From the NCBI GenBank assembly GCA_964477265.1, contig CAYZDJ010000003.1:168591-232590 (forward strand): a stretch of DNA of 64,000 nt, given 5' to 3'. The notes under the pieces were generated by a model. The model did no database searches. It was not told the DNA's origin and was given only the letters and a program-made list of their open reading frames with translations. The position numbers were made by a program, and so were the translations under genes. Below, piece by piece: positions 26,163 through 35,630 of the stretch (its first letter is position 1; every line of letters begins with the position of its first letter). The DNA is from CAIVPM01 sp964477265 (GTDB taxonomy: Bacteria > Bacteroidota > Bacteroidia > Chitinophagales > Chitinophagaceae).

Positions 26163-28835
26163 ATGGCAAAAGCCCAAAGTGAAACCCCTTTAATGCAGCA
26201 ACACAAGGCTATTAAACAAAAATATCCTGATGCTATTTTATTGTTTCGTGTGGGCGATTTTTATGAAACCTTTGGGCAGGATGCTATTAATGCTGCCAAT
26301 GTTTTGGGCATTACACTCACCAAAAGAAACAATGGTATTGACAACAGCAATGAGCTGGCTGGCTTTCCCCATCACGCATTAGACACATACTTGCACAAGC
26401 TTGTTAAGGCTGGTTTTCGTGTGGCTATTTGCGACCAATTAGAAAATCCAAAGGAAGCTAAAGGCATTGTAAAACGTGGGGTTACAGAATTAGTTACACC
26501 TGGCGTTGCCACAAATGATAAACTACTTGAATACAGTAGCAACAATTTTTTAGCAGCTATTCATTTCACTGAAAATGGCTTAGGTATTGCGTTTCTCGAC
26601 ATCAGCACTGGTGAGTTTTTTGCAGCAGAAGGTAACGAAGAATATATTGATAAACTATTGCAAAGCCTTAAACCAGCTGAAGTAATTTATCAACGCAGTT
26701 ATCAAAAACATTTTAAGGAAACTTTTGGCGTTAAGTTTTATACCTACACATTAGAGAGCTGGATTTTTGAGGAAGCCTTTGCTACTGAAAGTTTATTGAA
26801 ACATTTCCAAACCCACAGCCTTAAAGGGTTTGGCATTGAAAATATGAATTTAAGCATTGTGGCTGCTGGTGCTATTTTATATTATTTAAAGGAAACAGAA
26901 CATCCCAATTTGCAACACATCACCACTATTCAAAGGATAGAAAGGGATGATTTTTTGTGGATGGATAGATTTACTATTAGGAATTTAGAATTGGGAATTG
27001 GTGGTGGCAATGAGGGAAAAACTTTGTTGAGTGTATTGGATAACACCACAAGCCCAATGGGTGCCAGATTGCTGAAACGCTGGTTAGTAATGCCTTTGAA
27101 GGATATTGATAAAATAAATGAACGCCTTGATGCGGTTGAATATTTTATAAAGAATGTTGATGATAGGCACAAATTAATCACAGCCATTAAGGCTGTTGGT
27201 GATGTGGAAAGATTGGTAAGCAAGTTGCCAACCAAAAGGATTAATCCACGTGAAGTAATGCAGTTGGCAAAAGGACTGCAGCAGGTTGAAACTATAAAGT
27301 TAGTTTGTGAAAAAGTTGATAACCCATATTTACAAAGGCTTGCAGATGGATTAAATACCTGCAACTTCATCTTACAAAAAATACAAAACGAGATAAATGA
27401 AAATCCACCAATTGCAGTTAATAAAGGTGGTGCTATAAAAACTGGTGTTGATGCAGCGTTGGATGATTTAAGAAATATTGCTACTAATGGCAAAGAATAT
27501 TTGCTGAATATTCAGCAGCGAGAAGCAGAAGTCACAGGCATTTCATCTCTTAAAATAAGTTTTAATAATGTGTTTGGTTATTATTTAGAGGTAACCAATT
27601 TGCATAAAAATAAAGTACCAGAAACCTGGATTCGCAAGCAAACACTTGCCAATGCTGAAAGATATATTACGCAAGAATTAAAGGAATATGAAGATAAAAT
27701 TTTAGGGGCAGAAGATAAAATACTAAGCATAGAGCTTGGCTTGTATGACAAGCTACTATTGGCTTTGCAGGATTATATAGCACCTTTGCAGGTGAATGGA
27801 AACATTGTTGCAACGCTTGATTGTTTATTATGCTTTGCAGAAAATGCCCTGAAGTATAACTATAAAAAACCCATACTGCACAATGGTTTGGAACTGGAAT
27901 TAACGGTCAGTCGCCACCCTGTTATTGAAAGAAATTTACCTGCTGGTGAAACCTATATTGACAATGATATTTCACTTAATCCTTCATCGCAACAAGTTAT
28001 TATTTTAACTGGTCCCAATATGAGTGGTAAGAGTGCTATACTTCGCCAGACAGCACTAATAACTTTAATGGCACATATTGGCAGCTTTGTAAGTGCAGGC
28101 ACAGCAAGGGTTCCATTGACCGACAAGATTTTTACACGTGTGGGTGCAAGCGATAATTTAAGTGGTGGTGAAAGCACGTTTATGGTAGAGATGAATGAAA
28201 CTGCTTCCATCATCAACAACATCAGTGAACGCAGCTTGATATTGCTTGATGAGATTGGTCGTGGCACTTCAACATACGATGGTATCAGCATTGCGTGGAG
28301 TATTGTTGAATATTTACATTCATCACCCAACAAACCTAAAACGCTTTTTGCAACACACTACCACGAGTTAAATGAGCTTGAGGAAAATTTACAAGGTGTA
28401 AAAAACTACCACGTAACCAATAAAGAAGTTGGCAATAAAATTATCTTTTTAAGAAAACTTGCAGCAGGTGGCAGTACGCACAGCTTTGGTATTCACGTTG
28501 CAAAAATGGCTGGTATGCCAAAGGATTTAATTGACAGGGCGAATGAGATTTTGAAATTGTTGGAAGACCGTAAGTCAGAGAGTGAGGAAGTCAATAAGTC
28601 AATAGAAACGAGAAACGAAACAACAAGAAACGAGAAACGAGAAACGCCAACTGTAGAAAATCTGAATGAAAAAGTAAAAGGATTAAGCAACCCCAAACTA
28701 CAACTTTCCATCTTTGATGCACACTCACAAACCTTTGATGATATTCGTAAAGTGCTTGCTACTATTGACATTAACAGGCTTACACCTGTAGAAGCATTGA
28801 TGAAATTGAATGAGATTAAAGGGATGATTAAGTAA
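26163..28835 (+). CDS. mutS: DNA mismatch repair protein MutS
   Basis: An 890-residue MutS1 ATPase that recognises mismatches as a dimer. The mismatch-binding motif FYETFG is near residue 33. The ATPase has Walker A GPNMSGKSAI near 620, the Walker B region LLDEIGRGTSTYDG near 695 and THYHELNELEE near 735. The C-terminal linker (about 800-830) contains repeated blocks (TRNETTRNEKRET) from a GAAACGA repeat in the DNA. The ATG at 26,163 starts MAKAQSETPLMQQ; a TTG 24 bp upstream is unlikely. The gene is divergent from the ECF sigma gene. Confidence 0.97.
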   Translation: MAKAQSETPLMQQHKAIKQKYPDAILLFRVGDFYETFGQDAINAANVLGITLTKRNNGIDNSNELAGFPHHALDTYLHKLVKAGFRVAICDQLENPKEAKGIVKRGVTELVTPGVATNDKLLEYSSNNFLAAIHFTENGLGIAFLDISTGEFFAAEGNEEYIDKLLQSLKPAEVIYQRSYQKHFKETFGVKFYTYTLESWIFEEAFATESLLKHFQTHSLKGFGIENMNLSIVAAGAILYYLKETEHPNLQHITTIQRIERDDFLWMDRFTIRNLELGIGGGNEGKTLLSVLDNTTSPMGARLLKRWLVMPLKDIDKINERLDAVEYFIKNVDDRHKLITAIKAVGDVERLVSKLPTKRINPREVMQLAKGLQQVETIKLVCEKVDNPYLQRLADGLNTCNFILQKIQNEINENPPIAVNKGGAIKTGVDAALDDLRNIATNGKEYLLNIQQREAEVTGISSLKISFNNVFGYYLEVTNLHKNKVPETWIRKQTLANAERYITQELKEYEDKILGAEDKILSIELGLYDKLLLALQDYIAPLQVNGNIVATLDCLLCFAENALKYNYKKPILHNGLELELTVSRHPVIERNLPAGETYIDNDISLNPSSQQVIILTGPNMSGKSAILRQTALITLMAHIGSFVSAGTARVPLTDKIFTRVGASDNLSGGESTFMVEMNETASIINNISERSLILLDEIGRGTSTYDGISIAWSIVEYLHSSPNKPKTLFATHYHELNELEENLQGVKNYHVTNKEVGNKIIFLRKLAAGGSTHSFGIHVAKMAGMPKDLIDRANEILKLLEDRKSESEEVNKSIETRNETTRNEKRETPTVENLNEKVKGLSNPKLQLSIFDAHSQTFDDIRKVLATIDINRLTPVEALMKLNEIKGMIK

Positions 28836-28846
28836 CCTTCGCTTTG

Positions 28847-28921
28847 CGAAACTTGTAGTTTCGGCAATTGTATTTAATTGCTTGAAGCAATATAATAATG
28901 CTTACGAAGCTACAAGCTTCG
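28847..28921. repeat. intergenic hairpin repeat
   Basis: Two similar hairpins, CGAAACT-TGT-AGTTTCG (28,847-28,863) and CGAAGCT-ACA-AGCTTCG (28,905-28,921), flank a third (GCAATT...AATTGC). The outer two are also complementary to each other at 15 of 17 positions, so alternative folds exist. It follows mutS and may act as its transcript end or be a dispersed repeat. Confidence 0.55.
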
Positions 28922-28990
28922 AAGAGCAGAAGAAACCTTAATACAATACATATAAATTTACTTTTTAGTAACTTACACAAATACTTAATC

Positions 28991-29671
28991 ATGAAAAAAA
29001 TTGTTTTATTAATAGCTTTTCAGGCTATGTTAATTGTTGGTAATACTCAGCAAAATAAATTGCGTGTAATACCTTTTTACGAAAATGATTCTGCTGATAT
29101 TTATGGTGTGCTGCATCTTTTGGGGATTGATATTATAAAGTATAAACTATCTAAAGAATTTTACAATCACAAAGTGAACTTAATAATAGATGAATATACT
29201 AAAGGAAAGAAAAAAGAAGTATATAAGACAAGCAATTTGATGTCTAAATCGATTGTAGATTGGTCTTTGAGTTTAAATGATAGTAATAAAAAAGAAGATT
29301 TTGAAATTAGATTCTATGTAAGAAAAACGGATACAATTTTAAAACAATATTCTAGTGTAATTAGAATGGGATTTGAAAATTATTTATACTTAAAAAGAGG
29401 CAAATCGTATTCGTATAAAGATGTTTATAATTTAGACAGTACTAATTATAAAATTGTTTTAGGAGAAAAGTTTCCTGTGTGGACATATACACAACCAGTA
29501 TCTAAAAAAGCACAGTTACGCAAATATGATAACGATGATAATATTGCTGAGTTTTGTGGCATTGGTGGCGAAAGAATTCCCTTTACAGATTGGTACAAAA
29601 CTTTAGGTATTGAACATTTTTTTATTTTTAGTATAATAGTGGAAAAGACGACCGTTAAAGGCGAGGGATAA
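28991..29671 (+). CDS. secreted protein of unknown function
   Basis: A 226-residue protein with a signal peptide (MKKIVLLIAFQAMLIVGNTQ). The mature part is rich in K, Y, D and N with mixed alpha/beta character (EDFEIRFYVRKTDTILKQY near 100). I recognise no family. The ATG at 28,991 gives the signal peptide; an in-frame ATG at 28,898 would add 31 residues overlapping a repeat and is unlikely. The 3' end overlaps the convergent PKD gene by 17 bp. Confidence 0.7.
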   Translation: MKKIVLLIAFQAMLIVGNTQQNKLRVIPFYENDSADIYGVLHLLGIDIIKYKLSKEFYNHKVNLIIDEYTKGKKKEVYKTSNLMSKSIVDWSLSLNDSNKKEDFEIRFYVRKTDTILKQYSSVIRMGFENYLYLKRGKSYSYKDVYNLDSTNYKIVLGEKFPVWTYTQPVSKKAQLRKYDNDDNIAEFCGIGGERIPFTDWYKTLGIEHFFIFSIIVEKTTVKGEG

Positions 29672-30872
29672 AAATAACAGTAGAGTCTTTGTTGATGCAG
29701 CCGCTTTCGGCAGTTACAATCATAATAACTTTATAGTTTTTGTCAACTGTTTGTCTGTCATAATATTTTTCAACGCCTGTTTGCTTGCCATTAATTATGG
29801 GGCTTCCATCGCCTAAATCCCATTGCCAGTTAATGATATTGCCACCTGCATTGCCACTGTAAATATTATTGAAAAAGCACTTTGTTTGTGTAGTAAAATG
29901 ATAAGGCCCCTGCAACGAAAATGCAGCAGGAGGTTTTGCATCCTGGCCTTTGGCAAATACAGTAATGCTGTTTAGGTAAATATCGTTATTGTTATAAATT
30001 ATTTTAAGGTTTACCGCATATAAACCTTTATTGGTGAACTTGTGCTTTGCCACTTTTGTGTTAGCCGTTGTTCCGTCCTTAAAATCCCAACTATACTGTG
30101 CATTGGCAGGAATATTTGCAGATGGTGCAGTAAAAGTAAATTCTTCGTTATTGTCGCACACACCTGCAACGCTATATTTAATTGAGTCTGTAATGTCGTA
30201 ATATGCAGGAATGGTAATGTATTGCGAAAGGCTGCGTTGACAACCTGCCTTGCTGGTAACTGTTAAAGTAATTTTCAGTGTTTGTTCGGCAGGCTTTAAG
30301 TCAAATGTATGGTCCAAGTATTGTTCATAGCCAAGTTTTCCATCACCAAAATTCCATGTGTAGGTGTATGAGCTGGTGCTTTGTTGCACATTGCCCTGAA
30401 AGCGGTAAGTAGCTGTTTTGCCAACAATGCTTACCGAATTAATTCCTGCAATCTTTGGCTCGGGAATAGCACTTTGACCATCTGCCAATACATTAATTCT
30501 TTTCTCTAAATAGTCTCCATACTTTTTAACCTTCAGTAAAACACTTTTCATTCCAGCCTCAGCATAGGTTTTTGTAACAGTTTTATTTGTTGCAATTCTA
30601 TTGTCACCATCCCCAAAATACCACTCATATTTTTCCACGTCTTTTTCTGTGGCTTTACCACTTACTGTAAAGTTAAACTCTTCTCCACCCAAAGTGCAGG
30701 GCGAGGTTTTGGTGTAGCAAATGGTTATAGAATCGTTGCTAGTGCAGCCACTGGAATCAACAGGAGATTTATATACCGGTACTTCAACAATTTTCTCAAC
30801 TTCTTTAACACAGCTTATATATAAAATACTAAAAAGAAAGAAAATGAACAGTGTTTGTATGAATGTTTTCAT
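29655..30872 (-). CDS. PKD-domain lipoprotein
   Basis: About 405 residues with a lipoprotein signal (FFLFSILYISCVKE, lipid on Cys near 21). Four PKD (beta-sandwich) domains can be recognised by their motif: YEWYFGDGDNR near 90, YTWNFGDGKLG near 175, YSWDFKDGTTA near 265 and WQWDLGDGSP near 360. Such repeats serve adhesion or carbohydrate binding at the surface. No catalytic domain and no type IX sorting domain are visible, so lipid anchoring replaces that route. An in-frame ATG at 30,890 would add six residues. The gene is divergent from the PhnA-like gene. Confidence 0.85.
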   Translation of the reverse strand: MKTFIQTLFIFFLFSILYISCVKEVEKIVEVPVYKSPVDSSGCTSNDSITICYTKTSPCTLGGEEFNFTVSGKATEKDVEKYEWYFGDGDNRIATNKTVTKTYAEAGMKSVLLKVKKYGDYLEKRINVLADGQSAIPEPKIAGINSVSIVGKTATYRFQGNVQQSTSSYTYTWNFGDGKLGYEQYLDHTFDLKPAEQTLKITLTVTSKAGCQRSLSQYITIPAYYDITDSIKYSVAGVCDNNEEFTFTAPSANIPANAQYSWDFKDGTTANTKVAKHKFTNKGLYAVNLKIIYNNNDIYLNSITVFAKGQDAKPPAAFSLQGPYHFTTQTKCFFNNIYSGNAGGNIINWQWDLGDGSPIINGKQTGVEKYYDRQTVDKNYKVIMIVTAESGCINKDSTVIFIPRL

Positions 30873-31024
30873 TTCAATACGTGATTGCATTTATAACGAC
30901 ATTTTTAATTCTTTATTATATAACCTTCTACCACCATAATTTATTAGTTTGCTACTAGTATTATTCATCCTCAAAAACAGAAGACACTTATATACAAAAC
31001 TGTAAACCGTACATTTGCAGTCTT

Positions 31025-31603
31025 ATGTCAATAACCAATCAATTACAAAGCAGATGTGATGGCAGTTGCGAAATCTGTGGCACAAAAGCAACTGAAATAA
31101 AAGCCTACACTGTTCCGCCTAAAAAAGAAACAACTGCAGAAACTGCTGTAGCCTTGTGCGATACCTGTTACCAGCAAATTTCAGCATCAGATTACAGTAA
31201 CAGTAATTACTGGCGTTGTGTTACAGGCAGCATCTGGAGCGAGGTTCAACCAGTTCAGGCATTAAGTTATAAAATTTTGCAAACCCTGAAAAATGAAGAT
31301 TGGGCAGCTGAAACTTTAGACACCATTTATGTTGATGAAGCAGTGATGGATTGGGCAAATGCAGAAGCGATGATGGAAGCTGCAAAGGTTATACATAAAG
31401 ATAGCAATGGAAATATTCTTGAAGCTGGAGATACAGTTGTATTGATTCAGAACCTAAATGTAAAAGGTGCAAACTTTATAGCACCCAAAGGAACCATTGT
31501 AAGGAAAATAAGATTAGTACCAGACAATGCCGAACAAATTGAAGGAAAAATTGAAGGCGATACAATTGTTATACTTACAAAATATGTTCGTAAGTCTGTA
31601 TAA
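31025..31603 (+). CDS. PhnA/YjdM domain protein
   Basis: A 192-residue cytoplasmic protein. The N-terminal zinc ribbon shows CEICGTK near residue 16 and CDTCYQQ near 47. The C-terminal PhnA domain (about 125-192) reads DSNGNILEAGDTVVLIQNL and KGTIVRKIRLV, an SH3-like barrel. The family was once linked to phosphonate use in E. coli, but that link is doubtful and the function is unknown. No phosphonate genes are nearby. The gene is followed by a terminator shared with the convergent VOC gene. Confidence 0.9.
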   Translation: MSITNQLQSRCDGSCEICGTKATEIKAYTVPPKKETTAETAVALCDTCYQQISASDYSNSNYWRCVTGSIWSEVQPVQALSYKILQTLKNEDWAAETLDTIYVDEAVMDWANAEAMMEAAKVIHKDSNGNILEAGDTVVLIQNLNVKGANFIAPKGTIVRKIRLVPDNAEQIEGKIEGDTIVILTKYVRKSV

Positions 31604-31695
31604 ACTACAGCCAGTGTTATACATTAACTGTATTAGCCTATAGCTTTAACGTTTCATCAAACTTATGAATAAGTATAAATTTTCTATAAAATAAA

Positions 31696-31723
31696 AAGGC
31701 GTAAGCTGTTACACTTACGCCTT
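31696..31723. terminator. intrinsic terminator or shared hairpin
   Basis: Perfect ten-base stem AAGGCGTAAG/CTTACGCCTT with an eight-base loop, preceded by an A-run. The T-run is poor on the plus side, so termination is better suited to the minus-strand VOC gene, whose stop is 10 bp away. Confidence 0.7.
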
Positions 31724-31732
31724 CATAAAAAC

Positions 31733-32113
31733 TTAATCATTTGTCGGTTCCCACAATTGTATTTTGTTGCCTTCAATATCTAAAATATGAACAAACTTTC
31801 CGTAATCGTAGGTTTCAATATTGTCTAAAATAGTTACGTTTTCTTTTCTCAGTTCTTCAACCAATGCTTCCAGATTTTCTACCCTGTAGTTTATCATAAA
31901 ATCTTTTTCTGATGGCTCATAAAGTTTTGCAGCCATCGAGTTTACATTCCATTGTGTAAGTCCTTTTTTTGAAGCATCTTCGGCATCAAGCCATTCAAAG
32001 CTTGCACCATAAGGACCAGCATTTAAACCAAGATGTGTATTGTACCATTCCTTTATTTTGTTGGGGTCTTTACATTTAAAAAAAATGCCGCCAATACCTG
32101 TTACTTTTTTCAT
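31733..32113 (-). CDS. VOC (glyoxalase-like) superfamily protein
   Basis: A 126-residue protein of the vicinal oxygen chelate fold: MKKVTGIGGIFFKCKDPNKI at the start, WYNTHLGLNAGPYG near 24, FMINYRVENLEALVEEL near 72 and FVHILDIEGNKIQLWEP near the end. Usual metal ligands in the family are His/Glu on the strands; here the C-terminal Glu of QLWEP is present while the N-terminal His is not obvious, so catalysis is uncertain. It may form a unit with the DUF4199 gene 83 bp upstream. Confidence 0.85.
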   Translation of the reverse strand: MKKVTGIGGIFFKCKDPNKIKEWYNTHLGLNAGPYGASFEWLDAEDASKKGLTQWNVNSMAAKLYEPSEKDFMINYRVENLEALVEELRKENVTILDNIETYDYGKFVHILDIEGNKIQLWEPTND

Positions 32114-32196
32114 TTTTGATTATTTTTTTTGATTGTTGCAAATTATTGCTTTTCAAGAATAATTTTTAAAGTTGCCAGACTTTCATCCATATCTTT

Positions 32197-32721
32197 TTAA
32201 TTTTTTGCTGTTTTTCTTTTTAAAATAGCCGAACTGATAAGTGATACAATTAAACCTACAGGTAAAATTTCACAGTAAGTCATCAGTACTTTCATAAAAG
32301 GGTTTCTGTACATTTCTTTAGCCTGATCAAATTCTTTTGTTTTATTAGCCAATTCTGTTGCACTAATACCGCTTGCTTGTAGCTTGCTCATTTCATTTGC
32401 CATATACTTATCTATAAAATCCGGAAAGAAAAAATGTTCTTCAATTAGCCACGTAATTACATAGATAGTAGAAGCAATAAGCGTAATAAACAAACCAATT
32501 TTAAAAGCCTTGCCAAAACTAATGACACCTGCATTGTACTTGTCTCTGTAATTTTTTGTGCCAACGAAAATCATTGAAAAGGCAATAATCATGGTAGCAT
32601 AGCCAACCAGCATACTACTTTCAAATTTGCCACTGTTACTACACATACTAACATTAATTGCCATTAAGGCAGATACAATTAATCCTGCAATAAGTCCATA
32701 AATAATAATGTTCTTTTTCAT
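32197..32721 (-). CDS. DUF4199 membrane protein
   Basis: A 174-residue inner-membrane protein with four helices (IIIYGLIAGLIVSALMAINV, MLVGYATMIIAFSMIFVGT, AFKIGLFITLIASTIYVITW and ILPVGLIVSLISSAILKRK). The central soluble stretch FPDFIDKYMANEMSKLQASG follows the DUF4199 pattern of Bacteroidota. The function is unknown. The ATG at 32,721 is preferred over an upstream in-frame codon. The membrane-anchored LuxR-type regulator lies 110 bp upstream on the same strand, hinting at a sensing or stress context. Confidence 0.85.
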   Translation of the reverse strand: MKKNIIIYGLIAGLIVSALMAINVSMCSNSGKFESSMLVGYATMIIAFSMIFVGTKNYRDKYNAGVISFGKAFKIGLFITLIASTIYVITWLIEEHFFFPDFIDKYMANEMSKLQASGISATELANKTKEFDQAKEMYRNPFMKVLMTYCEILPVGLIVSLISSAILKRKTAKN

Positions 32722-32831
32722 TTTTTTAAATTTTTGTTTGTGCAAAACTGTTTGCAGCTAGTGTTTTTCCATTCATACTTTTGGCCATTTTTCTTTTATT
32801 AGCCACACTTTCATACCAAAGTACCAGTGTT

Positions 32832-33311
32832 TTAAGGAACAAGCTGCAACCTTTTTGCTTTTTCTACAGCCTGTATCCTTCTTTTAACATCAAGTTTTTC
32901 AAAAAGGTTTTGGTTATGTGTTTTTACTGTGCTTAACGAAACGAAAATGGTTGAGGCAATTTCCTGGTTGCTGTATCCTTGTGCCATCAGGCCAAGTATT
33001 TCCAGTTCGCGTTTACTTAACTCAAGTTGTGCAACAGCCAAAGCATTTAATACAAAATCTTCATTCCTGTTTATATAAACTTCCTTTTCCACCACTACAG
33101 TTTCTATTTTGGGTCTCGAAAGTTTTAAAGCAAGCCAAATGCCCAATGCAGTAAAAACAACTGCAATGCAGCCAATATATATTTCGAAGGAGTGACTGAA
33201 TATAATAAAACGAAGCTCTAACCACTTGAGAAGAAACAACAATAATGCGAGGCTAATACTGTAGATAATAGTGGCCTTGTGCCTTAGCAATAAATTTTTA
33301 TTACCTGTCAT
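32832..33311 (-). CDS. membrane-anchored LuxR-type transcription regulator
   Basis: About 159 residues: two membrane helices (YSISLALLLFLLKWLEL near 14 and IYIGCIAVVFTALGIWLAL near 40), a short linker, then a LuxR-type helix-turn-helix (LSKRELEILGLMAQGYSNQE, IASTIFVSLSTVKTHNQNLF near 100-150). There is no receiver domain, so signalling would pass from the membrane part directly to the DNA-binding domain while still membrane bound. A GTG ten codons upstream is an alternative start. Adjacent DUF4199 and VOC genes are candidate targets. Confidence 0.85.
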   Translation of the reverse strand: MTGNKNLLLRHKATIIYSISLALLLFLLKWLELRFIIFSHSFEIYIGCIAVVFTALGIWLALKLSRPKIETVVVEKEVYINRNEDFVLNALAVAQLELSKRELEILGLMAQGYSNQEIASTIFVSLSTVKTHNQNLFEKLDVKRRIQAVEKAKRLQLVP

Positions 33312-33430
33312 ATTGCAAATGTCTATGTTATGATGATACACGTTGACACTAACGTTTAAGGCTTATGATTGTTGCCTGAATAGAAACTTGTTCGTTTCAA
33401 TTTAAAAAAACTTCCCATAAAAAGAATGTT

Positions 33431-34723
33431 TTACCTTAGCCATTGCCAACGAGTAGCCCAATCCAGCAATATATCTTTTCGCCATTTTAAAATGGTTTTT
33501 CCGCCTTGTATTTTTCCATCATATAATTGTGGGTCTGCTTTGTCGGTAAACCAGTTAGCCCCCAGTTTATAATCTGTTGTGTGTGGCTTGCCTGGCCAAA
33601 GATTTGTAACAACCAGCTTACCTTGTTGTGTAGAAAAATCAGGAATGGAAGAAGTAAATGTATAGCTTACTGTTTCTGCCTGTTTGGGCACATATTTTAT
33701 TGCATATTCTCCATTGCCCAAATAATAGCCAGCCCATTTTTGAACGCTCTTTTTGTATGGCGTTTCCATATAAAAGCAAACAGAATCTTTAGGTACGTTT
33801 ATCTCGGCTCCCTTAAAATGAAATTCTATAACAGAACAAAATGCAACTGTATCTGAAACAGTGGTTGCTCTGTTAAACACAACACGTGGGCTGTAAGTAA
33901 ACTCTTCAAAACTACCACCCCAGCTTTCACGCTTTGGATTGTTAGGGTCACCATCCATCATGTACAATAATGAAGGGGTATCGCCCATTTTTACATCGCC
34001 ATTGTAATAGCTTTTAAAATCCTTTCCTAAATATCCTGCTGCTTGAATGTATTTATCGTAATAGTCTGAACTTTTAATACTATCTATAGCATTGTTGTTT
34101 GAAAAGAAACCATAGTAAGAAGAGTTTACTTCGATAAACCAAAGATTTGGAAAATGCTCAGCAATATAGGCATAGCTGTTTGCACTCCATTTTTTATTGG
34201 GACCACCAATCCAATAAACCCTTATTTTACTTTCAATTTCAGGTGCATCATGCAGGGCTTGTGCAATATCTTCCAATCCACCCCAACCCAGCACCCAAAG
34301 TGGTTGCGTGCTTTTCTTTTTAGCACATTTAATAATCCAGTCAGAGCCTTCAGTGGCTGTGGTATAGCCATTATAAGGTGCATTGCCTTTTCGTCCTTGT
34401 TTAGTTATTGATCGTAAATATTTTGGTTTTGGAAAACCGTTTCTATGTTGTTGTAGTTTAGGTAAATCTTTTTCATACAAATCAATCATTCGCAAAATTT
34501 CGTGCTTGCTGCCATTGCCATAAGATGGTGATGAAACAAGACCTTCAATGTTAAACATTTCACTATACATCAGCAAATGAGCAATAGATTGGTTATCGTC
34601 AGGGTCAGTACCACCAATATCAGTGCTGATGAGGATTCTTGGCTTAACAGGAACGGGTTGCTGAGCCAATAAACTGAATGAATAAAGAGAAAGAATAATA
34701 AGTGAAATTAGTTTATACATCAT
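33431..34723 (-). CDS. secreted DUF1593 nucleoside-hydrolase-like protein
   Basis: A 430-residue protein with signal peptide (LISLIILSLYSFSLLAQQ). The N-terminal domain resembles nucleoside hydrolases: RILISTDIGGTDPDDNQSIA near 28 has the aspartate cluster that binds calcium in that fold, and LWVLGWGGLEDIAQAL near 145 follows the DUF1593 pattern. The C-terminal part (about 330-430) is a beta-rich domain. In this family the activity has been discussed for sugar-linked substrates, unproven here. Location is periplasmic or extracellular. It is a single gene. Confidence 0.85.
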   Translation of the reverse strand: MMYKLISLIILSLYSFSLLAQQPVPVKPRILISTDIGGTDPDDNQSIAHLLMYSEMFNIEGLVSSPSYGNGSKHEILRMIDLYEKDLPKLQQHRNGFPKPKYLRSITKQGRKGNAPYNGYTTATEGSDWIIKCAKKKSTQPLWVLGWGGLEDIAQALHDAPEIESKIRVYWIGGPNKKWSANSYAYIAEHFPNLWFIEVNSSYYGFFSNNNAIDSIKSSDYYDKYIQAAGYLGKDFKSYYNGDVKMGDTPSLLYMMDGDPNNPKRESWGGSFEEFTYSPRVVFNRATTVSDTVAFCSVIEFHFKGAEINVPKDSVCFYMETPYKKSVQKWAGYYLGNGEYAIKYVPKQAETVSYTFTSSIPDFSTQQGKLVVTNLWPGKPHTTDYKLGANWFTDKADPQLYDGKIQGGKTILKWRKDILLDWATRWQWLR

Positions 34724-34862
34724 TGTATTTATCTGATATATTTTGCCAGTGCTTAAACTTGCTTGTTATTAACTGAAGCCAAATATAGTTGATGTACCTT
34801 ATTCATTTTATAAATGATGGGTTGATGATGGTTGTTGCAGCAATAATGGTCAACACTTTATC

Positions 34863-34882
34863 ATAATCGTTAAGACGATTAT
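34863..34882. promoter_or_regulatory. short perfect hairpin between DUF1593 and DUF1003 genes
   Basis: ATAATCGT-TAAG-ACGATTAT is a perfect eight-base dyad in the 197-bp gap, 40 bp past the DUF1003 stop codon (on the minus strand) and upstream of the DUF1593 gene. Without a T-run it is more likely an operator or RNA fold than a terminator. Confidence 0.35.
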
Positions 34883-34920
34883 AATGAATATCAATCAATG
34901 GCTCACATTTAAACCGTGGG

Positions 34921-35469
34921 TTAATTTAAAGATAATTCAATCTTGGCGTTAATTTCCTTCAATAAAGCAAATTGTTTTTCCTGTGTTTCAAACAATGTTT
35001 TTACTTGTTCCTCCAACAGTAAATCCATTTTTTGCTGCAGGCTGCGAATTTGCATTTCTGCCTTCAGGTTAATCAGATAATCATTTTCACTTCGCTGCCT
35101 GTCTTTCTCTTCCTGCCTGTTTTGGCTCATCATAATTATTGGAGCTTGCAATGCAGCAATACACGATAGAATAAGGTTCATTAGTATAAATGGATACACA
35201 TCAAACCTGTAATGTTCTGCTACTAAACTATTATACAAAATCCAAATTGTTAGCACAATGCAAAACACAATAATGAATTTCCAACTGCCACCAAAACGAG
35301 CAACTTTATCCGATACTTTTTGCCCAATTGTAATTGGTTCTTCTGGTGTATCTAAACGATTTTTTGTAATTAATTTTTCAGCCTTTATAGTGTCTTCAAC
35401 TATTTGATGCAGTTTTTCCAAATGCTTTTTTTCGTCAGACATCAGCGTGTCAATTTCATTATTTTTCAT
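34921..35469 (-). CDS. DUF1003 membrane protein
   Basis: A 182-residue protein of the DUF1003 family: charged N-terminal helix, IGQKVSDKVARFGGSWKFII near 48, then two membrane helices (FIIVFCIVLTIWILYNSLV and PFILMNLILSCIAALQAPII). The conserved MSQNRQEEKDRQRSENDYLI follows near 115, then a C-terminal coiled coil (LQQKMDLLLEEQVKTLFE). The function is unknown. It stands alone, divergent from the DUF4197 gene. Confidence 0.9.
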   Translation of the reverse strand: MKNNEIDTLMSDEKKHLEKLHQIVEDTIKAEKLITKNRLDTPEEPITIGQKVSDKVARFGGSWKFIIVFCIVLTIWILYNSLVAEHYRFDVYPFILMNLILSCIAALQAPIIMMSQNRQEEKDRQRSENDYLINLKAEMQIRSLQQKMDLLLEEQVKTLFETQEKQFALLKEINAKIELSLN

Positions 35470-35630
35470 ATTTGTATGTTTAAAAATGTATTAATCAAAT
35501 TTAATATTTATATACTACTAATAAATTCGTTACATAAAGATAAAATGTTTTCTTTTTGTTAAAAATTCAGTTCAACAAACCGTGTTACAACTACGGCATT
35601 ATATTTGGCAACTAACACAAAATTTTATTA

